64,000 nucleotides of DNA from Diphasiastrum complanatum (GCA_029204225.1 CM055095.1:48000510-48064509), one strand, 5' to 3'. Numbered from the stretch's first letter, positions 23,374 to 35,667 are shown. Notes: generated by a model not told the origin, from the sequence alone. Made by a program: numbers and translations.

Positions 23374-23972
23374 AGCTAGCACGTCGGTGTGCTAGCTTGC
23401 AAAGTTTTTGATTCAAAAAAAATTAAAAAACTTAAAATTTTCTTTCGAAAAAATATTTCTTTTTGGAGCTAATTTGACTAGCATGCCAGAGTGCTAGCCG
23501 AGTAAATTATAAAATAGAAAAGCTATTTTGACACATCTGAAAATCTAATTTTGAGTCAAAACATTATTTCAGAATAATTTTTTCAACCTCCAAATGTAGT
23601 AAGCTGACGTGCTAAGTAAAACAACAAAAAAAAAAAATTTGCAACCTTTAAAGATAGCACGCCGACGTGCTATATGAAAGGAGGACAAAAAAAAATAATT
23701 TAGCCTCCGAACCTAGCACGCCGACATGCAAAACGAGACAACCCGAAAAAAAAAAATTTGCAACCTCCAAACCGTGCATGCCAGGCCATAATTTTTTTTT
23801 TGGGCTATCTCGCCGTCGTGCACGCCGGCGTGCTAGATTTGGAGGCTACAAAAACAAAAATTTAATTTGAATTCTTTTTTACTTTGTGACATTTTTAACT
23901 ATATACCAAACCACATTCTTAATAATAAACATTGAAGTAGTAGCGTAAAAAAGGTAGCACACCATGTGCTAT
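23374..23972. repeat. Degenerate tandem array of short palindromes, ~58-bp period
   Basis: At least eight copies of a short palindrome related to TAGCACGCCGACGTGCTA occur at about 23374, 23478, 23597, 23655, 23713, 23773, 23820 and 23955. The copies at 23597, 23655, 23713 and 23773 are spaced 58, 58 and 60 bp. Each is preceded by an A-run and a CAACCTCCAAA-like block. The copy at 23820-23833 (GCACGCCGGCGTGC) is a perfect palindrome and its flank is inverted (GGAGGCTAC). No coding sense is visible. Confidence 0.75.
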
Positions 23973-24059
23973 CTTTTTGTTGAATCATGGCAAAAAAGAA
24001 ACTCGCAAAATGCCAAGGCCCCAAAAGCCTTAGGACTTGATTCCTCTCTTCCCAACTCT

Positions 24060-24744
24060 TTTTGCGGGAATGCTATTACGTGTGCAAATTTTTTTTGTGT
24101 AATAGAGTGCCTAAAAATGCCATTGGAGGGATCACGCCATATGAAGCTCTATATGGCAAGAAGCCTAATCTCAAAGTTTTGAAAATTTTTGGGTTACCTT
24201 ACTATGTCATAAGTAGATTGAGTCAATTTATGCAAGATCCTCTTATTCTACATTGAAAAATGGCCAAACGGGTGTTAAGATATGTCTCGACCATGAAGAA
24301 TTTTGGCATGCTTTATAGATTTGTTAACATTAACTTGAATGCTTTCTCATATTCTGATTTTGCAGTTGACAACATGGATCGGAAGTCTAAAAGTGCATTT
24401 GAAATATTCTTATGTGATGGGGTGGTGTTTTGGCTTTCCAAAAAGCAAGATGCAATCTCACTGTCTTTAGCAGAGCTTCAAGTGATGGAGGTCGAGGAGG
24501 CACCAATCACTTTTGTAATAACCAATGAGACAACAACTTGCAACCAATCCTACATTTCATGCAAGGAGCAAACAAATCAAGATTGCTCCTAAATAAATCT
24601 AACTCCAACACCTACCATCATCAGATTGCATAGCTGATATCCTCACTAAATCCTAGTCTAAATATTCATTTATCAAGCTAAGATTAGCCCTTGGAGTTAT
24701 GGATAAGTGTAACATAGTTTTATCAAGTTAGTTTTGAGGAGGAG
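24060..24744 (+). pseudogene. Copia integrase C-terminus fused to RNase H, RT deleted
   Basis: Integrase C-terminal sense NAIGGITPYEALYGKKPN lies at about 24115-24175. The next recognisable block, from 24260, is already the RT/RNase H connection and RNase H (MAKRVLRYVSTMKNFGMLY, VFWLSKKQDAISLS, DCIADILTK). The reverse transcriptase core is absent, so about 1.5 kb normally present has been deleted. A purine run GAGGAGGAG ends at 24744 and leads into an LTR start. Confidence 0.8.
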
Positions 24745-24850
24745 TGTTAAAATTGCAAATTCTAAGTTGATTAACCATGTAAATATTGCACATACTAAAT
24801 CCCGCATGTGTGGAGGTTGTCTGCACGTGTGAAGAATAGGCCTAGGTAGG
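24745..24850 (+). repeat. LTR start after Copia remnant
   Basis: TGTTAAAATTGCAAATTC follows the polypurine tract. The 3' end of this LTR is not evident, so only the beginning is marked. Confidence 0.5.
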
Positions 24851-25437
24851 TTAGATCTTAATCATAGGTGTAGGTAATGTGAAAAAATTATATTAAAAAT
24901 TTCATAAATGAATCAATAGATCTTTAGCTAAATTTGGATGCACATATCTTTTCATCAACAATGTAGAAATCTTGCATCTAACATGCTAGAACATGAAAAG
25001 TCATGCATAACTCATTAAGAAATTAAGATCCAATTAGTTTCCAATCATATTTGTACTACATCAAATACTACATCAGTTTTTAAACTGTACTTCACATGTT
25101 TGGAATCAAGTACAACAAGAAAATAAGCATTCTACACACTCAAATTGACAATATCAAGAGGAGAACAGTTAAAAGAAGACAATAACATTGAAAATAAATA
25201 TTCTCCACAAATAGAAAGAACTCTTGAAACTAGTACATGAAGAACAAAATAGAAAGGAAAGATTACGATTCCTCCATGCTTTCACCTTTGATATCTTTGG
25301 AAAATAGCAGAAAAGAAGCAATAAATTTGAGTGGTCAACAAATGCTGCCTCCATATTTCACACAGTGTGAAGTGTATGTGTCCAAAACTTCCAAAACTGG
25401 GCCTCCATTGCCTCCTTTGACATGCATGCATTCCAAA

Positions 25438-25905
25438 GGAAATTCCTTGATTGTGATTTATTCATAAAATAGTGGGAGCCGCACACTTGATGATCTCAAA
25501 ATAATATAGTGGGTCATCCTAAAAGATCAATATATGGTATCTTTGAGTAATCCTATAATAATTTTGCCCTTGAAGTAATTGGGCTTTGAGGATGTACTAT
25601 TTTGGAGTAAGAGTATCGACTTCTAGGGGTTGGTCTTTGTTCAAAGCATTCAAGAGGAAATTCCTTGATTATGATTTTTAATAAAATAGTTGGAGCTCCA
25701 CACTTGTTGATCTCAAAATATTATAACAATCATCCTAAAAAAATTAATACTTTCTATCTTTCATACTCTTTACAATAGTTATGCTCAAAATATTATGGTG
25801 ATCATCCTAAAAGATCAATATCTTATGTCTTTGAGTAGTCTTATGATACTTATGGCCTTGGAAGTCATTGGACTTTGAGGATGTACTATTTTGGAGTAAG
25901 AAATT
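25438..25905 (+). repeat. Diverged direct repeats (about 2.5 units)
   Basis: GGAAATTCCTTGATT.TGATTT begins a unit near 25440 and again near 25655. Blocks ending TTTGAGGATGTACTATTTTG recur near 25590 and 25875, with ATCATCCTAAAAGATCAATAT in between. They look like old tandem duplications of non-coding sequence. Confidence 0.6.
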
Positions 25906-27560
25906 AGAATGTACACTTCTTGGAAAAAAAATCTCTTGATGCTTGGTCAATTGGCAAGTCTTTGAAGGGATGAAGTTAAATTGGTTGTCTCATCTCCCTC
26001 GGTTGGTGCCTAAACAAGATTCCCAAATGTAGGCTTGACTTGGGAATTTTTTGAGCTAGGTATGAACTGTCATGATAATGAAAGCTGCTATGTTCCGGAC
26101 CTTGGTGCTTGAGTGCATGAATAAGACACAAGATTGATCGATAAAGTACGAGACATGAAATTGTAAATTTTGACTTATAAGTTGAATCCCAAGTAACTTA
26201 GCCCACTCGCTCACTTCAGCAGATTTTGGCATATTTGCAGATGCCAGCAGCACTCCAACTGTGCAATCCAGACCCACTGACCGTACTGTAGCTGTTAATA
26301 TCAACAAAAATCTTTATGTGAAAACAAGCATATGAGACCTGGGTAGATGCCAGGAATCAGACATGACGGCCCCAGCAGCACTCCAATCCGCTTGTTGATG
26401 TCAACAAACTTTGGCCTTTAAAATTGATACAAAGTCCGAATCTTTGTCTTGATGCATCAGAAGCCTGGGGCCAATCACAGGGCAGGTGATTTCTGTCCTG
26501 GGTCGAAGCAAGAAGCAACAGGCTACGTAGAATGTGCGCACTGCTTAGTAATAAATATTGCAGGAAAGAGAGAAAGCGAGAGATTCAGATCCCAAAAAGA
26601 GCTTGAGTAAAGAGCTATAGTAGGTGGTATTTGCTTGTCTAGAAAAACCCTTTCCGGGCATGTTTCTCTTCCAGTCATGGCACGTAGTACTAGAGGCAGC
26701 CTGGCAATGAGCGTCTAACAAGTCATGACTCATGAGACAGGACCGAGAAGCAGGCATTAGCTCATTCTGGGATCAGCTTTTTCTCCACCACCAATGCATG
26801 AGGGTGGTGGGCTCCCACACATGTAAGAGTTGGAGGATAGATCATCCCATCTTGGAGATGGTGGTATCAACCACCATCATCAATAGATGGTTGCTGCACC
26901 ATAGATAAGAAGTCATGGTGCATATTACCCTCATCTCAAAAGTGAGCAAGTGAGATTAGTAGGAGCTAAGAGAGGAGGGAGCTTGATCTCTTACTCACAC
27001 TCCATCCAAAACCCAAGATTTACTTTGATATCTTCACTTCTATTTGACATGTCTTCAGTGCTAGTGTTGGCGGGAACACCTTCTTTGGGTTATCCAAAAA
27101 AAACCTACATTTCTTGAAGCTTCTAAAATTTAAAAAGACCGCTACTCATAAAAGGCTTTATATGTTTATGTGAAAAATTGTCGCAATTTTTGTGATGCAA
27201 TTTTTGAGATAAAATGTCGGTTTCATTTCTATATCGGCTTTCCCAAACACTACTTGCTCATTGCTATAGCAAGCTTAAAGGTGGTTGACTCCTAAATATC
27301 TCATAAACTTCACATGTTATTGCATAGATTTGTATAACCATGCGTAAAAATTGGTCCTTCAAACACATGGGTGCATGGGGGTGCCAAGTCCAAGAGTACT
27401 CTCTAAGATATTCCCTTGATCCCACATGTGAGATGGCATTTGTACTATTGCACGTGAGATTGTCTAACTATCATTTTTATGTCAATCAATCAACTATTTG
27501 TGCGGGTATCATGAGCAATCCCCATGTCTTGAGCTCTTTCCAAGGGCTAATGTTATTCAC
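25906..27560. other. No recognisable feature
   Basis: AT-rich sequence with short open frames on both strands and no recognised domain, LTR or repeat. Confidence 0.4.
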
Positions 27561-27720
27561 AACAAGGTTTGTTGCAAGGAAATCCAGGCCACACTTTCTA
27601 CACATAAAGTGTGGCCTGGATTTCCTCCGTGCAAGGTTTGTTGCACAGAGGAAATCTAGGCCACATTTTTTACTCTTAAAGTGTGGCCCAAATATCTTCC
27701 CTACAAGCAAACCTTGTCAT
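27561..27720. repeat. Tandem foldback repeat
   Basis: A perfect hairpin has 20-bp arms at 27578-27597 and 27606-27625 (GGAAATCCAGGCCACACTTT and its complement) with an 8-nt loop. It is followed by a diverged second hairpin of the same sequence at about 27650-27700. AAGGTTTGTTGCA precedes both. It may be a small foldback element; short open frames through it are a by-product. Confidence 0.7.
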
Positions 27721-28234
27721 GAATATCTGCAAGCCCATCCGAGATGGAGGCATCATAGATGAAATTGATAAATCATCGAGATAAGATCTATATGAAATTG
27801 CTAAAATCAGTACATTTTTGCTTTTACAGGTAAAAAGTTTGCAAATTTTACAATGACTAGGTGAAATGCCAATTTCAATTCTAATGTGCAAGGGAGGTGT
27901 CATAGATAAAATTCAGAGAACATTCAAATGATAAGTAAATTGAAAATCACAAAACTACTATACAAAATTTACAATGTATAGGTGGAATGTCAACTTGAAC
28001 ACCTTGTAAGAGTTTATTATTTAATTTTGTGAGCAATGCACCATGGGCTTTGAATGTCTGTTGCAACCAGATGGCGATCCAAGGATGGAGGTGAAGTGAG
28101 ACATACACTCTCTCGCTTCATCTCCACCCTCGGATGGGCAATTGGGTGCACATGGTAATAAAATGTCAATGCATCTCTCGGACCTAGGCGGTCCATACTA
28201 CCATGGCTCCTTAAAATATTGCATACCTATCTAC

Positions 28235-28390
28235 CCAGTGTGGTGTGTGGTGTGGACCTTGGTGTGGTGGTAAAGGGATCTAGGTGTGGGATTAACCATC
28301 CAAGTTCAAACTGCCCCAGTGTGGCGTGGATCTTGGTATGCTGTCAGAGGGATCTATGTGTGGAATTAACCACCCGAGTTTGAGAAAAAA
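28235..28390 (+). repeat. Two tandem copies of a SINE-like unit
   Basis: The block GTGTGG..TGGACCTTGGT, AGGGATCTAGGTGTGG, ATTAACCATCCAAGTTCAAA occurs at about 28240-28318 and again at 28318-28385. TGGTGGTAAAGGG and AAGTTCAAACT resemble weak RNA polymerase III A and B boxes, so a tRNA-derived SINE is possible but not shown. Confidence 0.35.
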
Positions 28391-30700
28391 AAATATTACA
28401 TACCTACATTATTATAATGCAAGGTCCAAGGAGTAGAATTTTGGAATAAAAGCTATAAAAAAATTCTTAATCTAAATCATTGCATTTTTATAAGGTTAAA
28501 CATGACACATTTTGAAAATAATAGGTGAAATGTCAATGTCAACCAGTGGCCTAGAAATAGATTGGCTTACAAGCCTTTATGCCATTTTTTTTGTCACCAT
28601 CTCATTCTAGATACTCGTTGCCCACAAAATAGTCAAATACTAATAAAAGGCCAATTGACTTTTGGCATGCTAAGATCTAAGTTTGCAGGCTCCTAAGCTG
28701 CCAAAAGTCCAACAAATTGACATGTTTTATGCAACAATTCTAACAATTTTAATTATGGATTTCCAGTTTGTGTAATAAGTTAGTAATTCAGGGGCTTAGA
28801 TTGAAGTATGTGAGAGTCTTTTGAATGATTGACTGGAAATTTTTGTTAAGACAGTTCAAGAGCTATTGCTGACTGCCATGAATGGCAACTGCCATTTGCC
28901 TCCTGAATGTATATGGCAGCTGCTGCTGCTGGCAGTGTTTGTGGGCTTGCGGGTTTTGACTCTGGAGTTGAGGACAAGGGAGTTGGGTATGGAGTGCCGT
29001 TTCCAGAGGCAGCTGCTAGATGCAACAAAAATGCAAATCAACCGTTTTCTGCTGCCCACTTTTAACTTCAAACCTCAAAGCCAGCTCTGCCGGCGTTATT
29101 TCCAAAGCTTTTGGTCTTAAAACGGCACTTCTAAGAGCATCTACAAGCTGCAATGTCAGTCCAAGCCTCAAGGGACCTGCCACCAGGCTACAGGGCCCTC
29201 TTTGCCTATCTCGCTAATGAATCCTCTAAATGTCGCATGAATTCCAGGGTTAAAATCTGCCGTTCAAGCTACAAAATTGCATCACTAAAGATCAAATTTT
29301 AGTACTTTATCCAAAGCCAAAGTTCCAGAGTTCTAGAAGACCAATAGTAAACTCGACATATATATATTTTTGAAGAGCTTAAAAATTCCTGCACGTCTCA
29401 TTTAAAGGAAGATCATGAAAGATCATGCCAACTTGATTGTTATATAAAAATGAAGGCCTTCAAATCCCAAGCATGATCTCTATCTACCATGATTCCCCAA
29501 CCTTGAAGAATGAGCTCAGAATTTCTAGCCCTTGGTAGTGAGCTCTAGCTCATAGGACAATGGACATAACTTAGAGTAAGCATTGAAATTTTGAGGGGCT
29601 CAAAGTAGTGAGCTATGGGTTGGTTACCATTCATGTATGGTGGAATTGGTTGGGGTCAACTACATCTTTTGGAAGCATGGTTACTAACCATGCTCCATCT
29701 ACAAACAAAACAAACCAAATTTTTTAGCGCATCGGTTAAATATAATGTACCTAAGCAAGGTTCTAACCATTGTAAAAGGTCTAAGGCCTATGTCGTGCAA
29801 GTTTCTAGAAACTAAACCTTTTGTCAAACCATTCATGTGGATATCCAATGACCTGTTGTCACATAAAACTGGGACCTTTCAATGAATAGGCAATGACTAA
29901 CTACCACGTAGCACTTAGTCCTTCTAATGGAAAGGCAATGACTAACCACACTTGGTCCAAGTTTGATAGCCATCTCCCATGGAACGGCCAAGGGTGAGAG
30001 CCCAATAGCAAGGCCCTGATCGATGAGCACATGAAAAGCCCAAGGCCTTGGGATTTCTCCTCCGTAATGGCAAGTAAGTTCTTTTTTAATGTGTTGGGGC
30101 TTGGCGGTACATCATACCATCATGTATATAGATCTTATAGATCTAGATCAAGTAGAATAAGTGTGAGGGATTTGTCTACCCAGTGATCACATTGTTATTT
30201 CATTAAAAAGATAGCAACAAAAGTGACTTTTAGGCCATTTGTTGAAATTAAGTGGTTTAGAGGCCTAAAAGTCAAGTTTGTGAATAAAGGACTATTTTCC
30301 ACCATTTTTCAAATGCAAATAATAAGGGAGGTAGAAATTAGCCAATAGCCATTGAAGCCAGGTGCCCATTCTCCACTATAAATTGTCGCGAATTTGTCGA
30401 GAACTAATTCTATTCGAGTTCGTTTGGTTTTCTTTTGTGGAAGCTTTCAGGATCCTAAGCAAGCGACTACAGATCACAGAACATAAAAAATTCAAGCAAT
30501 CAAGACGACAAGAACAATGAGATGGAAAAGAGAGCAATTGTATTATCTGTTTTTGAGTTTCGAGTGAGTTGGTCAGTGTCTCACTCGTTGGCAGCCTATC
30601 GCTCAGCTCAATCGTTGTGTTCTGCTCGTTGGCAGACTTTCATGCACTGTGTGGAGTTTACAAGAAAGCTAAACAGAGAATTACAAGACAAGTCTATGCT
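28391..30700. other. No recognisable gene; minor repeats
   Basis: Short open frames only. Around 29830-29960 a block containing AATGGAAAGGCAATGACTAAC recurs in diverged form. Nothing else is recognised. Confidence 0.4.
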
Positions 30701-30714
30701 AATCAACAGGTCAG

Positions 30715-30962
30715 TTATTCTCTGTTATGGCTAACTCTTTCAGCTGAGCGTGAGGCATAATACACCACGCTCGTCCGACTGTCAGTTGGCAGCGCAAATT
30801 GTTTTCCTTCGTCTTCATTTCGTTTCGTTTCGTGTCTTTCGTTTTGTGTCTTTCGGTCTTCGAGGTATGTTCGACATTCGGGGTATGTCCGCCCTTCGAC
30901 CTTCGCTTCGTTTTGCTTCGTCGCCTTCGTGACAAAGTTGCAGGAGTTCACAATTTCTGACA
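30715..30962 (-). repeat. Copia LTR start, minus strand (3' LTR)
   Basis: On the minus strand the polypurine tract TTCAAGAGGGAG (30963-30974) is followed at 30962 by TGTCAGAAATTGTGAACTCC. The stretch is rich in TTCG motifs on the plus strand. The far end of the LTR was not found and may extend towards 30400. Confidence 0.55.
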
Positions 30963-33000
30963 CTCCCTCTTGAACCTTGCAACTTTGTATATTTAATCCA
31001 ATTGCCTTTCTTTGCCTTGCCAAGAGTGGTTTGTTGAGCGGGTTCATGAGCAAATCTGCAATCATCTCTTCAGAGTTTATGTACTGAACCTTGAGCTCTC
31101 CTTTCGAGATCAAGTCTCGAATATGATGGTACTTCAGAGGTATATGTTTTGTCTTTGAATGGAAAACAGGATCTTGGGAGAGATATATGGCACTTTGAGA
31201 ATCCATCATTAACGTGCATGGTTCTCCTTGTGATATGTCAATTGCCTCCAACATCATCTGCAACCATACTATCTCGTTCGCCATCTTTGAAACTGCGACA
31301 TATTCAACTTCGCATGAGGATTGAGCCACCAAGGTTTGCTTCTTGCAGGTCCAGCTGATTGCTGCTCCACATGCAATCAAACATCCTCCTGTCACAGACT
31401 TGCTGTCATCTTTGCAGCTTGCCCAGCTTGCTCACTATAGTGGTGTAGCTCTAATCCTTTGCCTTCGTTTTCTGCTTTGTAGGTTAATCACATATTCTGG
31501 GTACCTTTCAGATATTGTAGGATTCGTTTCGCCATTTGCCAATGCGTCATGCCAGGATTCGAAGAGAATTGGCTTAAAGCATAGATAGAGAAGGCCAAAT
31601 AAGGTCTGATACAGATTGTGAGGTACATCAGATTACCGATCAGGTTTTGATAGGGTACACCTTCTATCTGCTGCCTCTCCTCCTCTGTTTTCGGACAATC
31701 CTACTTCATTAATCTGGCTCCAGCTATCATTGGTGTGGCCTTTTCTTTGTAGTCCATCATTTGATACTACTTCAGCACTTTCTGGGCGTACTCTGACTGA
31801 CTCAGATGCATTTCTCTCTTATTCAATCTCTTCTGATCTCCAGCCCAAGGCACTTTGTTGCTTCTCCCAGATCTGTGATTTCATAATTTTCAGAAATATG
31901 ACTCTCCTTTTTTTTATTAACATCAAGGAGTTTTCTATCACAAGGAACTCATCCATAAATATAGTCAGAATCACAAAATCTCTTCCTACTTTTTATATAT
32001 AGACATTACAGTCTGGTTGTGTAGGATTGAAGTCTAGAGACTTCAAAAGACTATCGAGCTTCTTGTACCAAGCTCGTGATGCCTGCTTCAGACCATAAAT
32101 GCATTTCTACAACCGACAGACATATTGTTGATTGTCGGGGTCTTCGAATCCTTCAAGCTGCTTCATGAAGATTTTTTTCTCTAGATCTCCATGGAGAAAG
32201 GCTGTCTTTACATCAACCTGGTCAATTTCTAGATTGTGTTGTGTAGCATATGCAAGGAGCAGTCGAATGCTTGTCATTTTGACCATTGGCAAATATGTGT
32301 TGAAATAGTCAACTCCGTACCTTTGTGTGTAGTCCTTTGCGACAAGCCTTGCTTTGTAGCATCCGACAATGCCATCTGATTTGATTTTCTTTTTGTATAC
32401 CCACTTGCAGTTGACAATCGTTTTATTTTCGGGCAATGGCTTTGGTGTCCATGTCTCGTTTTGCCTCATTGATTCGATTTCCTCTGACATTATCTGCTTC
32501 CAGAATTCTCCCTCTGGACTCTGGACAGCTTCTAGATATGTAGTTGGCTAGTGAGCTGTAGTACTCAAACTCTGTGTCTTCGCTCCATTGAAGATTGTCA
32601 GTGTATCGATCTGGAGGTCTTCTTTGTCTTGTCGACCTTCTCGGTTCGATTCGTCGCTGCTTGAATGTTTCTTCTTCGTTGGGTTGATCTTCAGCTTTCT
32701 ACTGTCTGGAGTCTGCAGCTCGATGTTCTGATTTGATGCTTGTCCTCGATCTCCCTCTTGAATTGGTAGTAGTGTGAAGATTTCATGGCCTTTTTTGTCC
32801 TTCGATCCAGGGAATGTGGACTGGTCGAATTTGACATCTCTACTCCACACGACTTTCTTCGTGATTGGGTTGTAGAGTCTGTGCACATGAAATCATTTGA
32901 GTATTCGACCATGATTGTCTGTTCTAATTTTTCATCGAGCTTGCTTCTTTGTTCTTTGGTATGTGCTTGTATGTTGCACATCCAGATACATGCACGTATG
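30963..33000 (-). pseudogene. Copia integrase C-terminus, RT and RNase H, minus strand
   Basis: From right to left on the minus strand: integrase C-terminal sense TKEQRSKLDEKLEQTIMVEY and RLYNPITKKVVWSRDVKFD (about 32980-32820); reverse transcriptase NETWTPKPLPENKTIVNCKW, VDVKTAFLHGDLEKKIFMKQ (32490-32107); a catalytic region FMDEFLVIENS near 31930, where the usual YVDD is changed to FMDE; then RNase H with SSCEVEYVAVSKMANEIVWL and HSKTKHIPLKYHHIRD (to about 30975). Stops near 32107 and 31400 and the changed catalytic box mean it is inactive. Upstream gag and protease are missing on this strand. Confidence 0.9.
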
Positions 33001-33059
33001 ACATATCAGACTCCTGTAAGAATGCAATGATTAGGAATTAGTAAAAATGGTCTTGAACC

Positions 33060-33853
33060 ACAACAGCTGATGTACTTCATGAAGTCTCTACCTACATCCT
33101 ATCAACTGTTGAGAATGCTCATATTGAGTCTACCAGATATGACATTCGACAAAGCAATCAGTCTCATCGCTGATGAGAGACTGATGAGGGACGAAGGAGA
33201 AGGAAGTAGTGATAAAGAGAAAGCTCTTTTCAAACTATCACAAACTAGGCCATACAGCCAACAAATGTTGGTTCAAACCAGCAATACCTTGCATGCACTA
33301 CAAGAAAAAGGGGCACTCTGCATACGATTGCAGATTCAACCCAAAAAGAAAGACCAAAGCTGAGAAAGAAAATGTTGCAGAGTCATTCAAAGATGTAGAT
33401 AGAGGTGATGAAGCCTTTACAATACTTGATGGAGCTTCAACGAGCTACACTAAACAAGACTATGATGTAGTCATTGATTCAGGAGCACCATCACATTTCA
33501 CCTGCAACAAGAAAATCTTAATCGACTTCAGAGAACTCGAAAGCAACAGAGCATTGATTCTAGGTGATGGGAGCAGACACAATGTCAAAGGCATCGAGAC
33601 TCTACAACTACGAACACTGTTAGGTCAAGCAGAGTTGCCAAGAGTACTCTACGTGCCTTCATTGAGAAAAGATATGCTATTAGTCTCCAAGATGGCAGAT
33701 CTTGGAATTCAAGTTTTATTCGATGGCAATACATGCCGCATGATCGAGAAAACCACAAACAAATTGCTGACGGTTGGATGTAGAGAAGGAAACCTCTACC
33801 AAGCCAAGATAATCAGCAATTCTGATAGCATATTAAATGCATCAGAAAATTAA
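33060..33853 (+). pseudogene. Copia gag zinc-knuckle and protease half, plus strand
   Basis: The frame at 33070-33363 gives gag capsid C-terminal sense (YQLLRMLILSLPDMTFDKAI). The frame at 33209-33853 (214 codons, no stop) gives two degraded zinc knuckles, NYHKLGHTANKC and CMHYKKKGHSAYDC. Then comes the Copia protease with its active site VVIDSGAPSHFTCNK (normally DSGA.SHM), LGDGS and VLYVPSLRKDMLLVSKMADL. The protease active site is intact. It starts about 60 bp from the minus-strand integrase-RT half and points the other way. Confidence 0.85.
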
Positions 33854-34273
33854 GAAGAACCTTGCGATCTCCTTCTTGAGAATCTCATTCTCATCCAAAC
33901 AAGTTTTCAACTTTGTAGATTTTTCTGCGCACTCCTTTGATATTTTTCTTGATTTCTCTTCCAAATAATGTATTCTTTGCATTGAATGTGCATTATCATA
34001 AAGTATCAAATTCTCACAGTAACCCAAAAGGCAATTTTTGCCATGACACATATAGATTATTAACTGACTCACTGAATGAAAATCTGGATGTCCCAATGAA
34101 CATGGATCAACATGATACAATGTTCCTGATGACCATAAATCTACATGCTTTAGCTTTTCCTCTCTGTATCGGACCATATCAGAAGTTGTCAATTTGGGTT
34201 GCTTTGAATTCCTTGTCCTAAGCGGAGCATATTCTGGTGACAGATCCACATGAAGATGATAAAGCTTTGTCAT
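33842..34273 (-). other. Minus-strand open frame with coiled-coil-like C-terminus, unrecognised
   Basis: This 143-codon frame ends with a charged heptad-like stretch (YLEEKSRKISKECAEKSTKL, DENEILKKEIARF). It overlaps the end of the plus-strand gag-protease frame by 12 bp. Similar Lys/Glu-rich coils occur in gag-like regions of plant retroelements, so it may be another transposon fragment. No domain is recognised and it may not be a gene. Confidence 0.3.
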
Positions 34274-34689
34274 CAGTACAGTAGTATAGTAACAAACAAC
34301 ACAATGACAATAACAAAGCTGGAGATGGCGCTAACCCTGCTGGAGATAGAGATGGCGCTAAACACTTGTTTGACCGTGGAGATAGAGATGGCGTAGACTT
34401 TGTTTCAAAGATGTCATCCTAATTCAAATTTTTGAGTGTTCCCAACTTTTGTGAGGGAATATCTCATCATTTTTGAACATTATATTATAACTATGGTTTA
34501 GCATTAGTGAAGTTTGATGTGACTAAACTAAGGTGCATTTATTTACATGGAAAGTAGTGCGGGCAGGTGCGTAAAGAAGTTAGAAAATGATATTATAACT
34601 ACTTTATAGTTATTTTTTTCTATCCTACATGGCATTTCTTATAGGGCCCTCTTTGGGCCCATAATTTCTCTAATGTGTTGCAAGAGAGC

Positions 34690-35179
34690 AAATACCTATT
34701 CAAGAGGTTTGGCATAAAAGGATGGGACACCTCAACTTCAACTCATTGGAGGTAATGGCTAGGAAGCAAGTTGTGGTAGGTCTTCCAAGTTCCTTAAAAA
34801 GTATCAATCATGTTTGTGAGTCTTGTGCTTTGTCAAAGTCACATAGACTACCTTATACTAGATTTGCATCTAGATCTACAAAGCCTTTTCAAGTGGTACA
34901 TTCGGATATTCATGGAATTACTACAATTGGCATAGTGGAGCTAAGATGTACGTAACTTTCATTGATGATTTTAGTAAATTTTGTTGGATCTATCTACTAA
35001 AGAGCAAAGATGATGTGTATGATGTCCTTGTTAAGTTCAAGAATTCAGGGGAGAACCAACTTTCCACAAGGATCAAGTGCTTAAGGAGTGAAAATGGTGG
35101 AGAATACATATCTACCAAGTTCAAGGCCTTTTGTGATGAGCATGGGACAAAGAGGGAGTATAGGATTCAATTTGAGTAG
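34690..35179 (+). pseudogene. Copia integrase N-terminus and core
   Basis: The GAG-pre-integrase HHCC motif is visible (WHKRMGHLNF, then CESCALSKSHRLPY), then the catalytic core with FQVVHSDIHG (first Asp), FIDDFSKFCWIYLLKSKDDV, and LRSENGGEYISTKF (the E-containing block). A frame change near 34945 and a TAG at 35177 break it. No reverse transcriptase follows, so this is an isolated integrase fragment. It may come from the same element as the gag-protease half 850 bp upstream or from a different one. Confidence 0.85.
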
Positions 35180-35667
35180 TAGATACATTAAATCTAGTCA
35201 CCAAAATAGTAGGGTTTTTGATTATGGAGGAAAACCAAAGTTTGAACTTAGGTTGGGACTTACTGTAAAAGATTGTAACTCATGGGAAGAGAAGAAATTC
35301 TCTCTCTCCTATCTCATTCATGCTTATACATGGTTCTCTTGGGTTCTACTATCCATTGGTGCACTATACTTGTGATATCTTGCAATTTTGGGTGTAGAAT
35401 GTTTATTAATTGATATTTTCAGATCCACATGTGTGAAATATAGTACCTTACTATTTTTGTACGAACAACAACATTAGTTTATGTTTTGATTCATGTTTGA
35501 TCAAGATCTATTAGAATTTGCATCTCATTCATAGTGTAGATGCTAATTTTTCTACATTGGCAAGATTGGTGATTTGCTTGTCTATCTAACCAAAGATCAA
35601 AGGGACATTTTGGATCTTAACAACTTGAAATTATTCACACCACTCACACTCATTTTTCTCTAAACCA
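35180..35667. other. No recognisable feature
   Basis: AT-rich sequence following the broken integrase. No LTR terminus or domain found. Confidence 0.35.

Noticed and set aside
23374-23972. CRISPR-like array of spaced palindromic repeats
   Set aside because: The host is a plant, spacers are themselves repetitive (A-runs plus CAACCTCCAAA), there are no cas genes, and repeats are diverged.
26050-27000. Possible gene on the minus strand
   Set aside because: Short frames without domain, splice signals or consistent composition.
27340-27762. 140-codon plus-strand frame with repeated KSRPHFL
   Set aside because: The repeats come from the nucleotide foldback at 27561-27720; reverse frame gives the same pattern.
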